In this document: positions 1 to 12,349 of the stretch, in pieces | Numbering within the stretch: position 1 is the first letter of the stretch | How the letters are laid out: the number at the start of each line of letters is the position of its first letter | Assembly (NCBI GenBank): GCA_030528885.1 | Contig: JAUMXY010000013.1 | Coordinates: forward strand, 1 to 58,363 | From: Bacteroidales bacterium | Lineage (GTDB): Bacteria; Bacteroidota; Bacteroidia; Bacteroidales; Bacteroidaceae | DNA: 58,363 nucleotides | Direction of reading: 5' to 3' | Program-made: the position numbers and the translations under genes | The notes under the pieces: generated by a model | Database searches by the model: none | Seen by the model: the letters and a program-made list of their open reading frames with translations, nothing else | What the model was told of the DNA's origin: nothing

Positions 1-243
1 ACCCCTTTTTCACCCCAATTCGGCCTCAAATCACCCAAAAATCACCCTCTTTTCACCCCATTTTAGCCTCAGGTTGTCTTTCCCTAAACCATTATCCCCC
101 AAACCTCGATAGGAAAAATTGACATTTTGACAAAATTGACAATTGACAGAGACACTCCTTAATCTACACGAAATAATTAAGGGCTGATTCCCTTGCAGGA
201 GTCAGCCCTCAATATTTGTATATTGGTTAAACCTTGAATCACA
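1..243. other. Non-coding left edge with short CACCC repeats
   Basis: No credible gene is seen here. The first 70 bases carry CACCC motifs at 11, 32, 43 and 54, that is with 11 or 21 base spacing, and GCCTCA occurs twice 43 bases apart. This looks like a degraded short repeat. The right part contains the likely terminator of the beta-galactosidase gene. Confidence 0.5.
180..209 (-). terminator. Hairpin downstream of beta-galactosidase
   Basis: AGGGCTGA at 180-187 pairs with TCAGCCCT at 202-209, 35 bases past the stop codon of the minus-strand beta-galactosidase gene. On the minus strand the hairpin is followed by an A/T-rich stretch, not a clean T run, so termination is likely but not certain. 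Confidence 0.55.
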
Positions 244-3411
<3,168 letters not shown>

Positions 3412-3448
3412 CTAAAATTTGTTTTTATAAAGTTTTGGTATAGTTATT

Positions 3449-3892
3449 TCAAATTAGAATATTCCTCTTTATTTCCTCACACACTTCCCTCGCCCATATC
3501 ACATCATTCCCCACCTGTATGCGCATCATCCGTTCTCCTTCCCCCTTTGCATTTATAACCACTTGATAGGCATTTGCAACATACGGAACAGCAGCATTAT
3601 TGAAAGTTACATCGATGACATTTTTCTTGTCCACACACATGCCGTCATACACAAGAAAGCCCTCGTTGTCCAATCCTCCTGCATCATAAATCAGCACAAC
3701 GCCAGCAGGTTCATTCCCTCTCGAAGCATCCACTACCACAACGACGTCCGGATTGCCGTATCTATCCAGCACCTCTTTCCAAATCCCCTCTTGTTCGTTG
3801 ATTTCTGCTGACGAATCGCGTTCAGCAACATCTCCCACAGGCGAAGCGGACAAGACAGACGCTGCTGAGAGAATGGCTTTTTTCATATCCAT
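3449..3892 (-). CDS. Small protein of unknown function, possibly exported
   Basis: A 147-residue protein starting MDMKKAILSAASVLSASP; a start two codons later (3886) is equally possible. The longer upstream frame is rejected because a well-formed promoter lies inside it. The N-terminus (Lys-Lys followed by a small-residue stretch) resembles a short signal peptide without a clear cleavage site. The body is acidic and beta-rich, with hydrophobic VVVVVDASRGN and GVVLIYDAGG segments and a C-terminal helix containing a single Cys. I recognise no family. It lies between beta-galactosidase and mutA, transcribed from its own promoter toward beta-galactosidase with a 40-base gap, so the two could be co-transcribed. 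The gene call rests on coding-like composition and the promoter. Confidence 0.65.
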   Translation of the reverse strand: MDMKKAILSAASVLSASPVGDVAERDSSAEINEQEGIWKEVLDRYGNPDVVVVVDASRGNEPAGVVLIYDAGGLDNEGFLVYDGMCVDKKNVIDVTFNNAAVPYVANAYQVVINAKGEGERMMRIQVGNDVIWAREVCEEIKRNILI

Positions 3893-3935
3893 ATTCAAGG
3901 TCAAATAGATATTATTAGTTAGATTTCTTCGTGTA

Positions 3936-3967
3936 CAAAGATAGCACAAAATTAAAGACGACACAAA
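3936..3967 (-). promoter_or_regulatory. Bacteroidota-type promoter for the 3449-3892 gene
   Basis: On the minus strand TTTG (3964-3967) is followed after 20 bases by TATCTTTG (3936-3943), matching the TTTG/TAnnTTTG consensus of the primary Bacteroidota sigma factor. It lies about 45 bases upstream of the start codon. Confidence 0.75.
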
Positions 3968-4111
3968 AAAAATCCTTCTTTTTGTTTTTTTTGTTCTTTT
4001 AAGGCTACTTTTTCTTTTCAAATCAGCCAGCAATCGCTACGCAATGCCACGTCGAGCCAACAAACAAAGCCTCCTCGATAGCGTATGCCGCCCACCACAT
4101 AAGTGATGAGC

Positions 4112-4203
4112 CCTTCATCACAATTACGTCAGCGAGCGCATCGTAATTACGTCACACCCTTCATCGCAATCACGTCAGCGAGCGCATCAGAGACGAACCA
4201 AAC
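4112..4203. repeat. 23-bp tandem array, CGTAATTACG family, locus 1
   Basis: Units start at 4112, 4135, 4158 and 4181, exactly 23 bp apart. Units 1 and 3 are nearly identical: 4111-4142 and 4157-4188 differ at 2 of 32 positions. Unit 2 carries the palindrome CGTAATTACG (4142-4151). The last unit has decayed. The stretch 4136-4158 matches 34766-34788 at 21 of 23 positions. The array lies in the divergent gap upstream of mutA, about 150 bases before its promoter. Confidence 0.8.
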
Positions 4204-4329
4204 CCTGAGGCAACCGAAGGATTTTCGACCGAGAATTGCTTAGGCTATGATGCAGAGTGAGCAGAACCTCCGCCACAAGCACGGCAGATAAGAAGTTTTT
4301 TACTTTTTTACTTTTTTCCTTTATACTTT

Positions 4330-4360
4330 TTTCTTATATAAATAAAAATGCGTATCTTTG
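4330..4360 (+). promoter_or_regulatory. Promoter of mutAB
   Basis: TTTC (4330-4333), 19 bases, then TATCTTTG (4353-4360). The predicted leader of about 70 bases shows no cobalamin riboswitch, although the enzyme needs adenosylcobalamin. Confidence 0.7.
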
Positions 4361-4438
4361 TGTGTTTTTACACGCAGGTGCGTGCATCTGCACACATTTT
4401 CAACGTGCAACACTATCAACAACTTTAATTAATATTTT

Positions 4439-6286
4439 ATGGCTAACATGAAAGAAAAGCTCTTTTCGGAGTTTCAAGCGCCCACCACTCAAGAGTGGCT
4501 GGACAAAATCCAAGTGGATTTGAAAGGCGCCGACTTCCAGAAGAGAATGGTCTGGAAGACCAATGAAGGCTTTGACGTACAGCCTTTCTATCGCCGCGAG
4601 GACCTCGCTGACCTCAAGGCTGTGAATTCTCTCCCTGGAGAATTTCCTTTTGTACGCGGCAACAAGAAAGACAACAACCTTTGGTTCGTCCGTCAGGAAA
4701 TCAACGTTGAATGTCCAAAGGCAGCCAACGAGAAGGCGCTCGACATTCTGAACAAGGGCGTTGACTCAATCGGCTTCAAGGTTCCAGGAAAGAACATCAG
4801 CAAGGAATTCATCGCAGAGCTGCTGAACGGCATCATGCCACAGTATGTCGAGCTGAACTTCAAGACTTGCCAGCGCCACAGCGTTGAATTGGCAAAGATT
4901 CTCGTTGAGTACTTCAAGGAAAAGAACTATCCATTGGCAGACCTCAAAGGCTCCATCAACTTCGACCCAATTTCAAAGATTCTCTGCAAGGGAAGCGACA
5001 CGTCTGCACTCGTGGCAGAAGGAAAGACGCTCATCGAAGCGCTTGCAGAACTTCCTGGATACAAGTGCATCTGCGTCAACTCTGTATCACTCAACAACGC
5101 AGGCGCATACATATACCAAGAACTCGGCTATGCGCTGGCTTGGGGTGCTGAGTACCTGAACATGCTGACAGAAGCAGGTGTTGAGGCAACAGAAGCAGCA
5201 AAACGCATCAAGTTCAACATGGGCGTTTCCGACAACTACTTCATGGAGATTGCAAAATTCCGTGCCGCACGCATGCTCTGGGCACAGATTGTAAAGCAGT
5301 ACGAGCCTAAGTGCGACTGCGCTTGCAAGATGCATGTATGCGCCATTACATCTGAATACAACCAGACAATCTTCGACTCATACGTAAATCTGCTCCGTTC
5401 ACAGACAGAAGCAATGTCTGCAGCTATCGCAAACGTTGACTCTATCATTGTCACTCCATTCGACAAGCCATACGAGACTCCAACAGACTTTGCAGAGCGC
5501 ATCGCACGCAACCAGCAGCTGCTCCTCAAGGAAGAGGCACACTTCGACAAGCTCGTCGACGTAGCAGGCGGCTCATACACAATCGAGCATCTGACAGACG
5601 CCATCGCAAAGGAAGGCTGGAAGCTGTTCCTCGCTGTTGAAAACGCAGGCGGTTTCCTCGCAGAAGTACTCAACGGAAACATACAGAACGCTGTCAACGC
5701 TTCTAACGACAAGCGCCATGCTGACGCAGCTAAGCGCAAGGAGTTCATCCTCGGCACAAACCAGTTCCCTAACTTCACAGAGGTTTCAGAGGGCAAGGAA
5801 CCTGTTCAGTGTACTTGCTCTTGTGGCACAACAGGCGACATCGCAACACTCAACAAGGCACGCCTTGCTTCAGAGTTCGAGTCACTCCGCCTCTCTACTG
5901 AGAAAGCAGCAAAGCAACCTGTAGCATTCATGCTCACCATCGGCAACCTCGCCATGCGTCAAGCACGTGCTCAGTTCTCATGCAACTTCCTCGCTGCAGC
6001 AGGTTACAAAGTCATCGACAACCTTGGATTCAAAACAGTAGAAGAAGGTGTGGACGCAGCTCTCGCAGCAAATGCAGACATCGTTGTCATCTGCTCTTCA
6101 GACGACGAGTACGCAGAATACGCAATCCCAGCATTCAAGTACCTGAACGGCCGCGCTATGTACGTAGTAGCAGGCGCTCCAGCATGCGCAGAAGACCTCA
6201 AGGCTGCAGGCATCGAGAACTTCATCAACGTTAAGTCAAACCAGCTCAGCACTCTCAAAGAGTACAATGCTAAACTCGGTATCTGA
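4439..6286 (+). CDS. mutA: Methylmalonyl-CoA mutase small subunit
   Basis: The 615-residue beta (small) subunit of the heterodimeric adenosylcobalamin-dependent methylmalonyl-CoA mutase, which interconverts succinyl-CoA and (R)-methylmalonyl-CoA in the succinate-to-propionate route. It has the same TIM-barrel plus flavodoxin-like layout as MutB (visible similarity such as [17 protein letters not shown] against [17 protein letters not shown]), but its C-terminal domain lacks the DxHxxG cobalt-ligand motif, as expected for the non-catalytic partner. The first Met (MANMKEK) is taken as start; Met4 is an alternative. It is followed after 2 bases by mutB, so the pair is probably translationally coupled. 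Cys-rich stretches ([17 protein letters not shown]) are visible and I cannot assign them a role. Confidence 0.95.
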   Translation: MANMKEKLFSEFQAPTTQEWLDKIQVDLKGADFQKRMVWKTNEGFDVQPFYRREDLADLKAVNSLPGEFPFVRGNKKDNNLWFVRQEINVECPKAANEKALDILNKGVDSIGFKVPGKNISKEFIAELLNGIMPQYVELNFKTCQRHSVELAKILVEYFKEKNYPLADLKGSINFDPISKILCKGSDTSALVAEGKTLIEALAELPGYKCICVNSVSLNNAGAYIYQELGYALAWGAEYLNMLTEAGVEATEAAKRIKFNMGVSDNYFMEIAKFRAARMLWAQIVKQYEPKCDCACKMHVCAITSEYNQTIFDSYVNLLRSQTEAMSAAIANVDSIIVTPFDKPYETPTDFAERIARNQQLLLKEEAHFDKLVDVAGGSYTIEHLTDAIAKEGWKLFLAVENAGGFLAEVLNGNIQNAVNASNDKRHADAAKRKEFILGTNQFPNFTEVSEGKEPVQCTCSCGTTGDIATLNKARLASEFESLRLSTEKAAKQPVAFMLTIGNLAMRQARAQFSCNFLAAAGYKVIDNLGFKTVEEGVDAALAANADIVVICSSDDEYAEYAIPAFKYLNGRAMYVVAGAPACAEDLKAAGIENFINVKSNQLSTLKEYNAKLGI

Positions 6287-6288
6287 TT

Positions 6289-8454
6289 ATGGCAAGAAAA
6301 GATTTTAACAACATAGACATTTACGCTGGCATTCAAGAGAAGAACGGCCAGCAGTGGCAGAAAGAGAATGGCATTTCCGCAAACTGGAGAACTCCTGAGC
6401 AGATAGACATTCAGCCTGTTTATACAAAAGAAGACCTTGAAGGAATGGAGCACCTCGACTTTGCAGCAGGTATCCCTCCATATCTCCGTGGTCCTTATTC
6501 AATGATGTACCCATTCCGTCCTTGGACAATTCGTCAGTACGCAGGTTTCTCTACAGCAGAGGAGTCTAACGCGTTCTATCGCCGCAACCTGGCATCTGGA
6601 CAGAAGGGACTCTCCGTCGCATTCGACCTTCCGACTCATCGCGGATACGACCCAGACAACGAACGCGTAGTAGGCGATGTCGGCAAGGCAGGTGTATCTA
6701 TCTGTTCTCTCGAGAACATGAAGACTCTCTTCGCAGGCATTCCATTGAACAAAATGTCTGTATCCATGACAATGAACGGAGGCGTTCTCCCAATCCTTGC
6801 ATTCTACATCAATGCAGGTCTTGAGCAGGGAGCACAGCTCGAAGAGATGGCCGGTACAATCCAGAACGACATTCTCAAAGAATTCATGGTGCGTAACACA
6901 TACATCTACCCACCAGCATTCTCTATGAAGATTATCGCTGACATCTTCGAGTTCACTTCACAGAAGATGCCTAAGTTCAACTCCATCTCCATCTCAGGTT
7001 ACCACATGCAGGAAGCAGGTGCAACAGCAGACATCGAGCTGGCTTACACACTTGCCGATGGTATGGACTATCTGCGCACAGGTGTAGATGCAGGTATTGA
7101 CGTTGACGCATTCGCTCCACGCCTCTCATTCTTCTGGGCAATCGGCATGAACCACTTCATGGAAATCGCCAAGATGCGCGCCGGCCGTCTGCTGTGGGCA
7201 AAGATAGTAAAGAGCTTTGGCGCAAAGAATCCAAAGTCACTTGCACTCCGTACTCACTCACAGACATCAGGATGGTCTCTCACAGAGCAAGACCCATTCA
7301 ATAACGTTGGTCGTACATGTATCGAAGCAATGGCAGCCGTACTGGGTCACACTCAGTCACTCCATACCAACGCTCTCGACGAGGCTATCGCTCTGCCAAC
7401 AGACTTCTCTGCCCGCATCGCCCGCAACACTCAGATTTACATCCAGAATGAGACAAAGGTTTGCAAGCAGATTGACCCATGGGCAGGTTCTTACTACGTT
7501 GAGACACTCACCAACGAACTCGTGCAGAAAGCATGGGAGCACATTCAGGAAATCGAGAAGCTCGGCGGTATGGCAAAAGCCATCGAGACAGGTCTGCCAA
7601 AGATGAGAATCGAAGAAGCCGCTGCCCGCACTCAAGCTCGCATCGACTCCGGCACTCAGACAATCGTCGGCACAAACAAATATCGTCTCGACCACGAAGA
7701 TCCACTTGACATCCTTGAAATCGACAACACAGCAGTTCGCCTCCAGCAGGAAGCTGCGCTCAAGGAACTCAAGGCAAACCGTGACGAGGCTGCCTGCAAG
7801 GCTGCGCTTGCTGAAATCACCAAGTGCGTTCAAGAATTCCAAGACGGAAAGAAGAGCGAAAACAACCTGCTCGACCTCGCAGTCAAGGCTGCAGGCTTGC
7901 GTTGTACACTTGGAGAAATCTCTGACGCATGCGAAGCAGTTGTAGGTCGTTACAAAGCAATCATCAGAACAATTAGCAACGTGTACAGTTCAGAATCCAA
8001 GAGCGACAAGGCCTTCGAAGAGGCTTGCGCTGCAACTGAGAAATTTGCTCAGGCAAACGGCCGCCGCCCACGCATCATGATAGCAAAGATGGGACAGGAC
8101 GGACACGACCGTGGTGCTAAAGTATGTGCAACTGGTTATGCTGACTGCGGCATGGACGTGGACATGGGCCCACTCTTCCAAACTCCAGCAGAAGCTGCTC
8201 GCCAGGCTGTTGAGAACGACGTTGACGTGCTCGGCGTTTCTTCTCTCGCAGCAGGACACAAGACGCTCATTCCACAAGTAATCGAAGAGCTGAAGAAACT
8301 CGGCCGCGAGGACATCCTCATCACAGCCGGCGGTGTCATCCCAGCACAAGACTACGACTTCCTCTACAAAGCAGGTGTTGCAGCAATCTTCGGCCCTGGT
8401 ACTTCCGTAGCTTACTCATGCCGCGAGGTCATGAAGATTCTCAACGAAGAATAA
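6289..8454 (+). CDS. mutB: Methylmalonyl-CoA mutase large subunit
   Basis: The catalytic alpha subunit (721 residues; family about 710-730). The N-terminal TIM barrel binds the CoA ester, and the C-terminal Rossmann-like domain (about 590-721) binds B12. The cobalt-coordinating His606 sits in DGHDRGAKV (DxHxxG), followed by the conserved [12 protein letters not shown] and TAGGVIP segments that wrap the corrinoid tail. With MutA it forms the cytosolic heterodimer. Genes for methylmalonyl-CoA epimerase, decarboxylase subunits or the MeaB chaperone are not in the window, so they must be elsewhere. A strong terminator follows 20 bases after the stop, closing a two-gene operon. Confidence 0.97.
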   Translation: MARKDFNNIDIYAGIQEKNGQQWQKENGISANWRTPEQIDIQPVYTKEDLEGMEHLDFAAGIPPYLRGPYSMMYPFRPWTIRQYAGFSTAEESNAFYRRNLASGQKGLSVAFDLPTHRGYDPDNERVVGDVGKAGVSICSLENMKTLFAGIPLNKMSVSMTMNGGVLPILAFYINAGLEQGAQLEEMAGTIQNDILKEFMVRNTYIYPPAFSMKIIADIFEFTSQKMPKFNSISISGYHMQEAGATADIELAYTLADGMDYLRTGVDAGIDVDAFAPRLSFFWAIGMNHFMEIAKMRAGRLLWAKIVKSFGAKNPKSLALRTHSQTSGWSLTEQDPFNNVGRTCIEAMAAVLGHTQSLHTNALDEAIALPTDFSARIARNTQIYIQNETKVCKQIDPWAGSYYVETLTNELVQKAWEHIQEIEKLGGMAKAIETGLPKMRIEEAAARTQARIDSGTQTIVGTNKYRLDHEDPLDILEIDNTAVRLQQEAALKELKANRDEAACKAALAEITKCVQEFQDGKKSENNLLDLAVKAAGLRCTLGEISDACEAVVGRYKAIIRTISNVYSSESKSDKAFEEACAATEKFAQANGRRPRIMIAKMGQDGHDRGAKVCATGYADCGMDVDMGPLFQTPAEAARQAVENDVDVLGVSSLAAGHKTLIPQVIEELKKLGREDILITAGGVIPAQDYDFLYKAGVAAIFGPGTSVAYSCREVMKILNEE

Positions 8455-8474
8455 AGCTTACACATTATTTATAG

Positions 8475-8511
8475 ATAAGGGGCTGCACATAACGCAGCCC
8501 CTTATTCTTTA
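8475..8511 (+). terminator. Intrinsic terminator of mutAB
   Basis: A 12-bp stem (8475-8486 with 8494-8505), a 7-base loop, and then a T-rich tail. It closes the mutAB operon. Confidence 0.85.
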
Positions 8512-8566
8512 TTTACCCTCTTGTTTTGGCCACAATCATAGCATTTGAAATGCTATATCCCAAAAG

Positions 8567-8628
8567 CGTACCCCTCGGGTCCGCCATGGCGGACCCGAGG
8601 GGTACGGTATATCGGACCCGAGGGGTAC
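8567..8628. repeat. 23-bp array of the GTACCCCTCGGGTCC element, locus 1
   Basis: Three perfect copies of the 15-mer GTACCCCTCGGGTCC: one forward (8568-8582) and two inverted (8591-8605, 8614-8628), with starts exactly 23 bp apart and 8-bp spacers. The first two form a perfect 40-bp palindrome (8567-8606) centred on CCATGG. The flank GGTATAT after the second copy recurs at locus 2 (17707-17729 matches 8591-8613 at 22 of 23 positions). It lies in the convergent gap between mutB and the DUF3078 gene. Confidence 0.9.
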
Positions 8629-8693
8629 ACTTTAGAAAACCGAAAAGACGCACCATCCAAACGACTCTATATTATCACAGTCCACATCAGCAT

Positions 8694-8737
8694 AGCATAG
8701 TGCCCCGCATCGACGAAACGATGCGGGGCACTATGCT
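8694..8737. terminator. Perfect 19-bp hairpin between convergent genes
   Basis: 8694-8712 pairs perfectly with 8719-8737 around the loop ACGAAA. It lies 50 bases past the stop of the minus-strand DUF3078 gene and has no T run on either side. It could be a bidirectional terminator or a further member of the palindromic elements in this gap. Confidence 0.65.
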
Positions 8738-8786
8738 GTAATAAGGTATGCCAACATCCACTAACAGGGTGCTGGCAGGTTTCTCA

Positions 8787-10148
8787 TCAGAAACCATAAG
8801 AAAGTCCAAGCTTGAAGTATTCCTTAAACTGAAAATATCCGAGCGTACTATCATAATACCGCTTGTTGCGGTTATCATCAAAACGCCAGATGGTATATAC
8901 ATCGCATGAAATATACTTGTTAAATTGAAAAGAAAAGGTATTCTCAAATTCCGATTCAACATACTCGTGAGTCGTAAAGAAATAGAAGCGAGACTTCCAC
9001 GTGAGATTTTTCACAATAGTCATTTTGGTATTAACTTCCACTCTAGAACCAAAGTCTTGCTGGAAATCTTTACCTCTCATATTATAGGAGTTATGAATCG
9101 TTTCTTCCTTGTCTCCTATGTAACGAACCTTATAAGTGAGTGGCAGAATGGCTGCAGAGAACGTGTTGCCATTCTTCAAAGATGGCTTAAAGTCCACACC
9201 AAGAGAAACAAACACGTCAAGAGGCGCTAAGAAATTAGAAAATGTACGACGGTCATTGCTTCTATAACTCGGCAAAAACTGAGTGGTTGCCTCAGTTGAC
9301 AAAGCGTAGTTCCAATTCTTAATTGCCCGAATACCTAACTTTGAGAAAAGACGGATTTTATCATTGTTGGTCAAGTAGCGGTGGATTGAATCCGATGAAG
9401 CCGTAACGAAGCCAAGTCGCATGTCCAATGTGTTTTCCCATTGTATGCCTTTTTGATTGTCATATCTTGCCTCAAGCACCAACTGGGTGAAAAGGTCAAC
9501 ATTGTTATTGCCTCCCCTCCACCATTTCTCGGATACATAGTTTTGCAGAAACTGGAACTTGAATTGTCCTTTGGTCGTCCAGAAATTTGGCTTTTCAATT
9601 TGCAGCTCCACTTCTACATCATCTACAATTTCCGCCACATCTTTTATTTCTTCCGCCTTCTTATAAATCGCTTCTAAATCTTCAGGCTTTGCATTTGCTA
9701 CAGGCTCCGACGAAACCAGCACTTCTGACTCTATCTGCGAATCAGAGTATCGAAACGCTGTTGGAGCTCCCACATAGGCATTCACCAAAGCCTTATCGAT
9801 TAAAGTGTTGATGGAATTACGCTCGTCCATAGCCCTAGAAGCCACCTCCTTCGCTCCCTCTGTCGGCAACTCGTAATCCAGCTCGAAGTTTTTCTTCAGC
9901 GCTGAACTATAATAGACACCAGGGCCAAGCAATTTGAACATGTACGGCGATACCACCACATCAACAGAATCCTGCATCATTTTTTTCTCTATGCCCCTCC
10001 CCTGCAAAAGTTCTTTCTTGTAACGCTCTACAATAGCCGCAGCCTTTTGATTATACGACGACAAGTCGCTTGAATGCTGCGCTTTGGAAGGCGAACCGCA
10101 AACACAAAGAGCTGTCAATAAAACACCATATAATATATGTCTGTCCAT
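8787..10148 (-). CDS. DUF3078 outer-membrane-type protein
   Basis: A 453-residue exported protein with an N-terminal signal peptide (about 1-23, ending SPSKAQ). The middle and C-terminus carry the DUF3078 pattern: WTTKGQFKFQFLQNYVSEKWW, then GGNNNVDLFTQL, followed by alternating amphipathic strands and a C-terminal aromatic (LGLSYGF). This suggests an outer-membrane beta-barrel of about the last 270 residues preceded by a periplasmic segment with an acidic stretch (about 160-190). The family is Bacteroidota-specific and has no established function that I know of. Monocistronic; on the minus strand a TAAATTTG -7 box lies 23 bases upstream (10171-10178). Confidence 0.8.
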   Translation of the reverse strand: MDRHILYGVLLTALCVCGSPSKAQHSSDLSSYNQKAAAIVERYKKELLQGRGIEKKMMQDSVDVVVSPYMFKLLGPGVYYSSALKKNFELDYELPTEGAKEVASRAMDERNSINTLIDKALVNAYVGAPTAFRYSDSQIESEVLVSSEPVANAKPEDLEAIYKKAEEIKDVAEIVDDVEVELQIEKPNFWTTKGQFKFQFLQNYVSEKWWRGGNNNVDLFTQLVLEARYDNQKGIQWENTLDMRLGFVTASSDSIHRYLTNNDKIRLFSKLGIRAIKNWNYALSTEATTQFLPSYRSNDRRTFSNFLAPLDVFVSLGVDFKPSLKNGNTFSAAILPLTYKVRYIGDKEETIHNSYNMRGKDFQQDFGSRVEVNTKMTIVKNLTWKSRFYFFTTHEYVESEFENTFSFQFNKYISCDVYTIWRFDDNRNKRYYDSTLGYFQFKEYFKLGLSYGF

Positions 10149-10229
10149 ATCCTCTTTAACTATTTTTTTGCAAATTTAGGGGTTTTTACCGATTATTCAT
10201 AACAATAAAGAAATTTTCACGGATAAAAA

Positions 10230-10261
10230 TTTCCAGTTTTCAAGAAAAAGAACTAAATTTG
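10230..10261 (+). promoter_or_regulatory. Promoter of the small basic protein gene
   Basis: TTTC (10230-10233), 20 bases, TAAATTTG (10254-10261). The leader is about 78 bases. It probably also drives rng, which has no recognisable promoter of its own. Confidence 0.65.
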
Positions 10262-10345
10262 CACTCCGAATGAGTGTATGGCATACATTCATCCTAACCA
10301 AAGAAACAATAAACTAAATTATAAACAACTAAATTTTCAACGATT

Positions 10346-10435
10346 ATGCCAAACGGTAAAAAGAAGAAAAGACACAAGATCTCTACTCACAAGCGTAAGA
10401 AGAGACTGAGAAAGAATCGTCATAAGAGCAAGTAA
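10346..10435 (+). CDS. 29-residue basic protein, bS22/mS38 (AURKAIP1/COX24)-like
   Basis: A tiny, extremely basic protein starting MPNGKKKKRHKI and ending KNRHKSK; about 60 percent of residues are Lys, Arg or His. The pattern KKKRHK...THKRKKRLRKNR matches the AURKAIP1/COX24 domain of mitochondrial mS38 and the small mycobacterial ribosomal protein bS22, so it is probably a constituent of the small ribosomal subunit. This family match is from memory of the motif. It sits upstream of RNase G with a hairpin between them. The start is the only Met in frame near the promoter, and the length is typical of the family. Confidence 0.75.
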   Translation: MPNGKKKKRHKISTHKRKKRLRKNRHKSK

Positions 10436-10475
10436 AGTTGAGAAACTTTTTTATGCCTTATGAGCGGCAGAACAA

Positions 10476-10537
10476 AGAGCATACCCTACAGATGAGAGTC
10501 CCTGCTAAAGGGTGCACAGGACGGTATGCTCTTTTTC
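10476..10537 (+). terminator. Hairpin with T tail between the small protein gene and rng
   Basis: AGAGCATACC (10476-10485) pairs with GGTATGCTCT (10523-10532), followed by TTTTCT. The 37-base interior can fold further (CCCT and AGGG). As rng shows no promoter between here and its start at 10575, this is best read as a partial terminator or attenuator. Confidence 0.7.
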
Positions 10538-10574
10538 TGTACAAACATAACAACATAATAAAAGGTAAGCAAGA

Positions 10575-12149
10575 ATGACCAGCGAACTTATCATCGATGC
10601 TCAGCCTAAAGAAGTAACCATCGCCTTGCTTGAAGACCAAAAACTCGTTGAGTTTCAAAAAGAAGGACATGAAAGTAAATACTCTGTAGGCAACATCTAC
10701 GCCGGGAAAGTAAAAAAGATTATGCCGGCACTCAATGCATGTTTCGTCGATGTGGGTCATGAACGCGAAGCATTTCTGCACTACCAAGATTTAGGCAAAC
10801 AATTTCTCTCGTTAGAGAAGTATGTGAAGCAGGTCGCGAGCGACAGGAGAAAGCTCGCACCAATGGAAAAGGCGACGAACAAGACAGCACTGGAGAAAAT
10901 CGGAAGCATTCAGGACGTACTTGAATTAGGACAAGAAGTGATGGTACAAGTAACCAAAGAGCCCATCAACACCAAAGGTCCTAGGCTTACAGGAGAAATT
11001 TCCTTCGCTGGAAGATTTCTGGTATTGATACCCTTCGCGGAGAAAGTCAACGTAAGCACCAAAATCAAGTCAAAAGAAGAACGCACGCGACTGAAACAGC
11101 TCATCCAGAGCATAAAACCAAGAAACTTCGGAGTCATTGTCAGAACTGTTGCAGAAGGAAAAAAGGCTGCAGAACTGAACAAAGAGCTTAGCTTGCTGGT
11201 TGATTCATGGAACGCCTGCATAACGAAGGTTCAAAAAGCTACAAGTCTGCCAGTACTTGCACACGAAGAAACTGGCCGCACAGTCTCTATGCTGCGCGAC
11301 TTGTTCAATCCTTCATACGAAAGCATTCACGTCAACAGTGAAGAAGTTTTCAACGAAGTGAAAAAATACGTCAGCCTTATTGCCCCCGAAAGAGAGTCTA
11401 TCGTTAAACTCTACAAAGGGAACGTTCCAATTTTCGACAACTTCGGAGTGACGAAGCAAATCAAATCGGGACTTGGACGAACAGTAAGCTTCAAGCATGG
11501 TGCATACCTCATCATCGAACACACTGAAGCGCTTCATGTAGTCGACGTCAATTCGGGAAACCGCAATCGTGGAGTCGACAATCAGGAGGAGAACGCCTTT
11601 GCTGTCAATATGGGTGCAGCAGAAGAATTAGCACGACAACTCCGTCTGCGCGATATGGGAGGTATCATTGTAATCGACTTCATCGACATGAACAGCGCCG
11701 AACACAACCAAAAGCTCTACGAGCATATGACGTTGTTGATGAAGAGCGACAGAGCAAAACACAACATCCTGCCACTCAGTAAGTTTGGACTCATGCAAAT
11801 AACCCGACAGCGAGTGCGACCAGCAATGGATGTACATGTTGAAGAAGTTTGTCCAACATGCTTTGGCAAAGGCACAATTAAATCGTCCATCTTATTCACA
11901 GACTCTCTCGAAAATAAAATTGATTATATTGTCAACAATCTTGGACACAAGAAAGTAAAGCTCTATGTCAATCCATACGTAGAAGCCTTTATCACCAAAG
12001 GTTTGATAAGCCTTTATCTAAAATGGCAAATGAAGTATGGACTAGGCATTAAGGTTTATGCAAGTCAAGAACTTGGTTTCTTACAATACAAGTTTATCGA
12101 CCGAAAAGGCAACGAGATAAACATGACGGAAGAAATTGAAACCAAATAA
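10575..12149 (+). CDS. rng: Ribonuclease G/E family endoribonuclease
   Basis: A 524-residue RNase G, a 5'-end-sensing single-strand endonuclease for rRNA maturation and mRNA decay. It has an S1-like domain (about 35-130, SVGNIYAGKVKKIMPALNACFVDVG split by an insertion), an RNase H-like/5'-sensor region, and catalytic Mg2+ ligands Asp324 (VDVNSG) and Asp368 (IDFIDM), followed by the zinc-link CPTC and a small domain. It lacks the long RNase E C-terminal scaffold, so it is RNase G-sized. It lies 140 bases after the bS22-like gene, so rng may be co-expressed with a ribosomal component through the hairpin. The terminator after the gene is strong. Confidence 0.95.
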   Translation: MTSELIIDAQPKEVTIALLEDQKLVEFQKEGHESKYSVGNIYAGKVKKIMPALNACFVDVGHEREAFLHYQDLGKQFLSLEKYVKQVASDRRKLAPMEKATNKTALEKIGSIQDVLELGQEVMVQVTKEPINTKGPRLTGEISFAGRFLVLIPFAEKVNVSTKIKSKEERTRLKQLIQSIKPRNFGVIVRTVAEGKKAAELNKELSLLVDSWNACITKVQKATSLPVLAHEETGRTVSMLRDLFNPSYESIHVNSEEVFNEVKKYVSLIAPERESIVKLYKGNVPIFDNFGVTKQIKSGLGRTVSFKHGAYLIIEHTEALHVVDVNSGNRNRGVDNQEENAFAVNMGAAEELARQLRLRDMGGIIVIDFIDMNSAEHNQKLYEHMTLLMKSDRAKHNILPLSKFGLMQITRQRVRPAMDVHVEEVCPTCFGKGTIKSSILFTDSLENKIDYIVNNLGHKKVKLYVNPYVEAFITKGLISLYLKWQMKYGLGIKVYASQELGFLQYKFIDRKGNEINMTEEIETK

Positions 12150-12195
12150 AAGCATAAGACAGTATTAGAGCATTTCGTTTTCGTGAACACAAATC

Positions 12196-12238
12196 AAAAA
12201 GAGGAGGGTGTGTCAAAACAGTCACATCCTCTTTTTTG
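12196..12238 (+). terminator. Intrinsic terminator of rng
   Basis: AAGAGGA at about 12199-12205 pairs with TCCTCTT (12228-12234), with an inner TGTG/CACA pair, then TTTTTT. A typical rho-independent terminator. Confidence 0.85.
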
Positions 12239-12294
12239 TTTATATATCCAGTTGGGGAGTTCATTGTGTTACGCAGTTAATTTTCCTTTTTCGT

Positions 12295-12325
12295 TTTGCA
12301 TACTGCGCACTTATTCGTAACTTTG
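12295..12325 (+). promoter_or_regulatory. Consensus promoter of the solute-binding protein/TPR/helicase operon
   Basis: TTTG (12295-12298), exactly 19 bases, TAACTTTG (12318-12325), a full match to the Bacteroidota consensus. Its position fixes the start of the next gene at 12350 and excludes the upstream in-frame Met at 12296. Confidence 0.85.
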
Positions 12326-12349
12326 CAATTCATTATACTTACTATTGGA

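Noticed and set aside
4112-4203. CRISPR array
   Set aside because: The 23-bp units have no separate unique spacers, only three or four units exist, and no cas genes are nearby. The same holds for the other five arrays.
4361-4438. Cobalamin riboswitch before mutA
   Set aside because: The predicted leader is only about 70 bases and shows none of the conserved B12-box features.
8526-8962. Two short frames around 8526-8741 (+) and 8687-8962 (-)
   Set aside because: Both run through palindromic repeats or into the DUF3078 gene; their residues come from the repeats.
10346-10435. Ribosomal protein THX
   Set aside because: THX has a different N-terminal pattern (MGKGD-type). The HKRKKRLRKNR core here fits the AURKAIP1/COX24 (mS38/bS22) type better.
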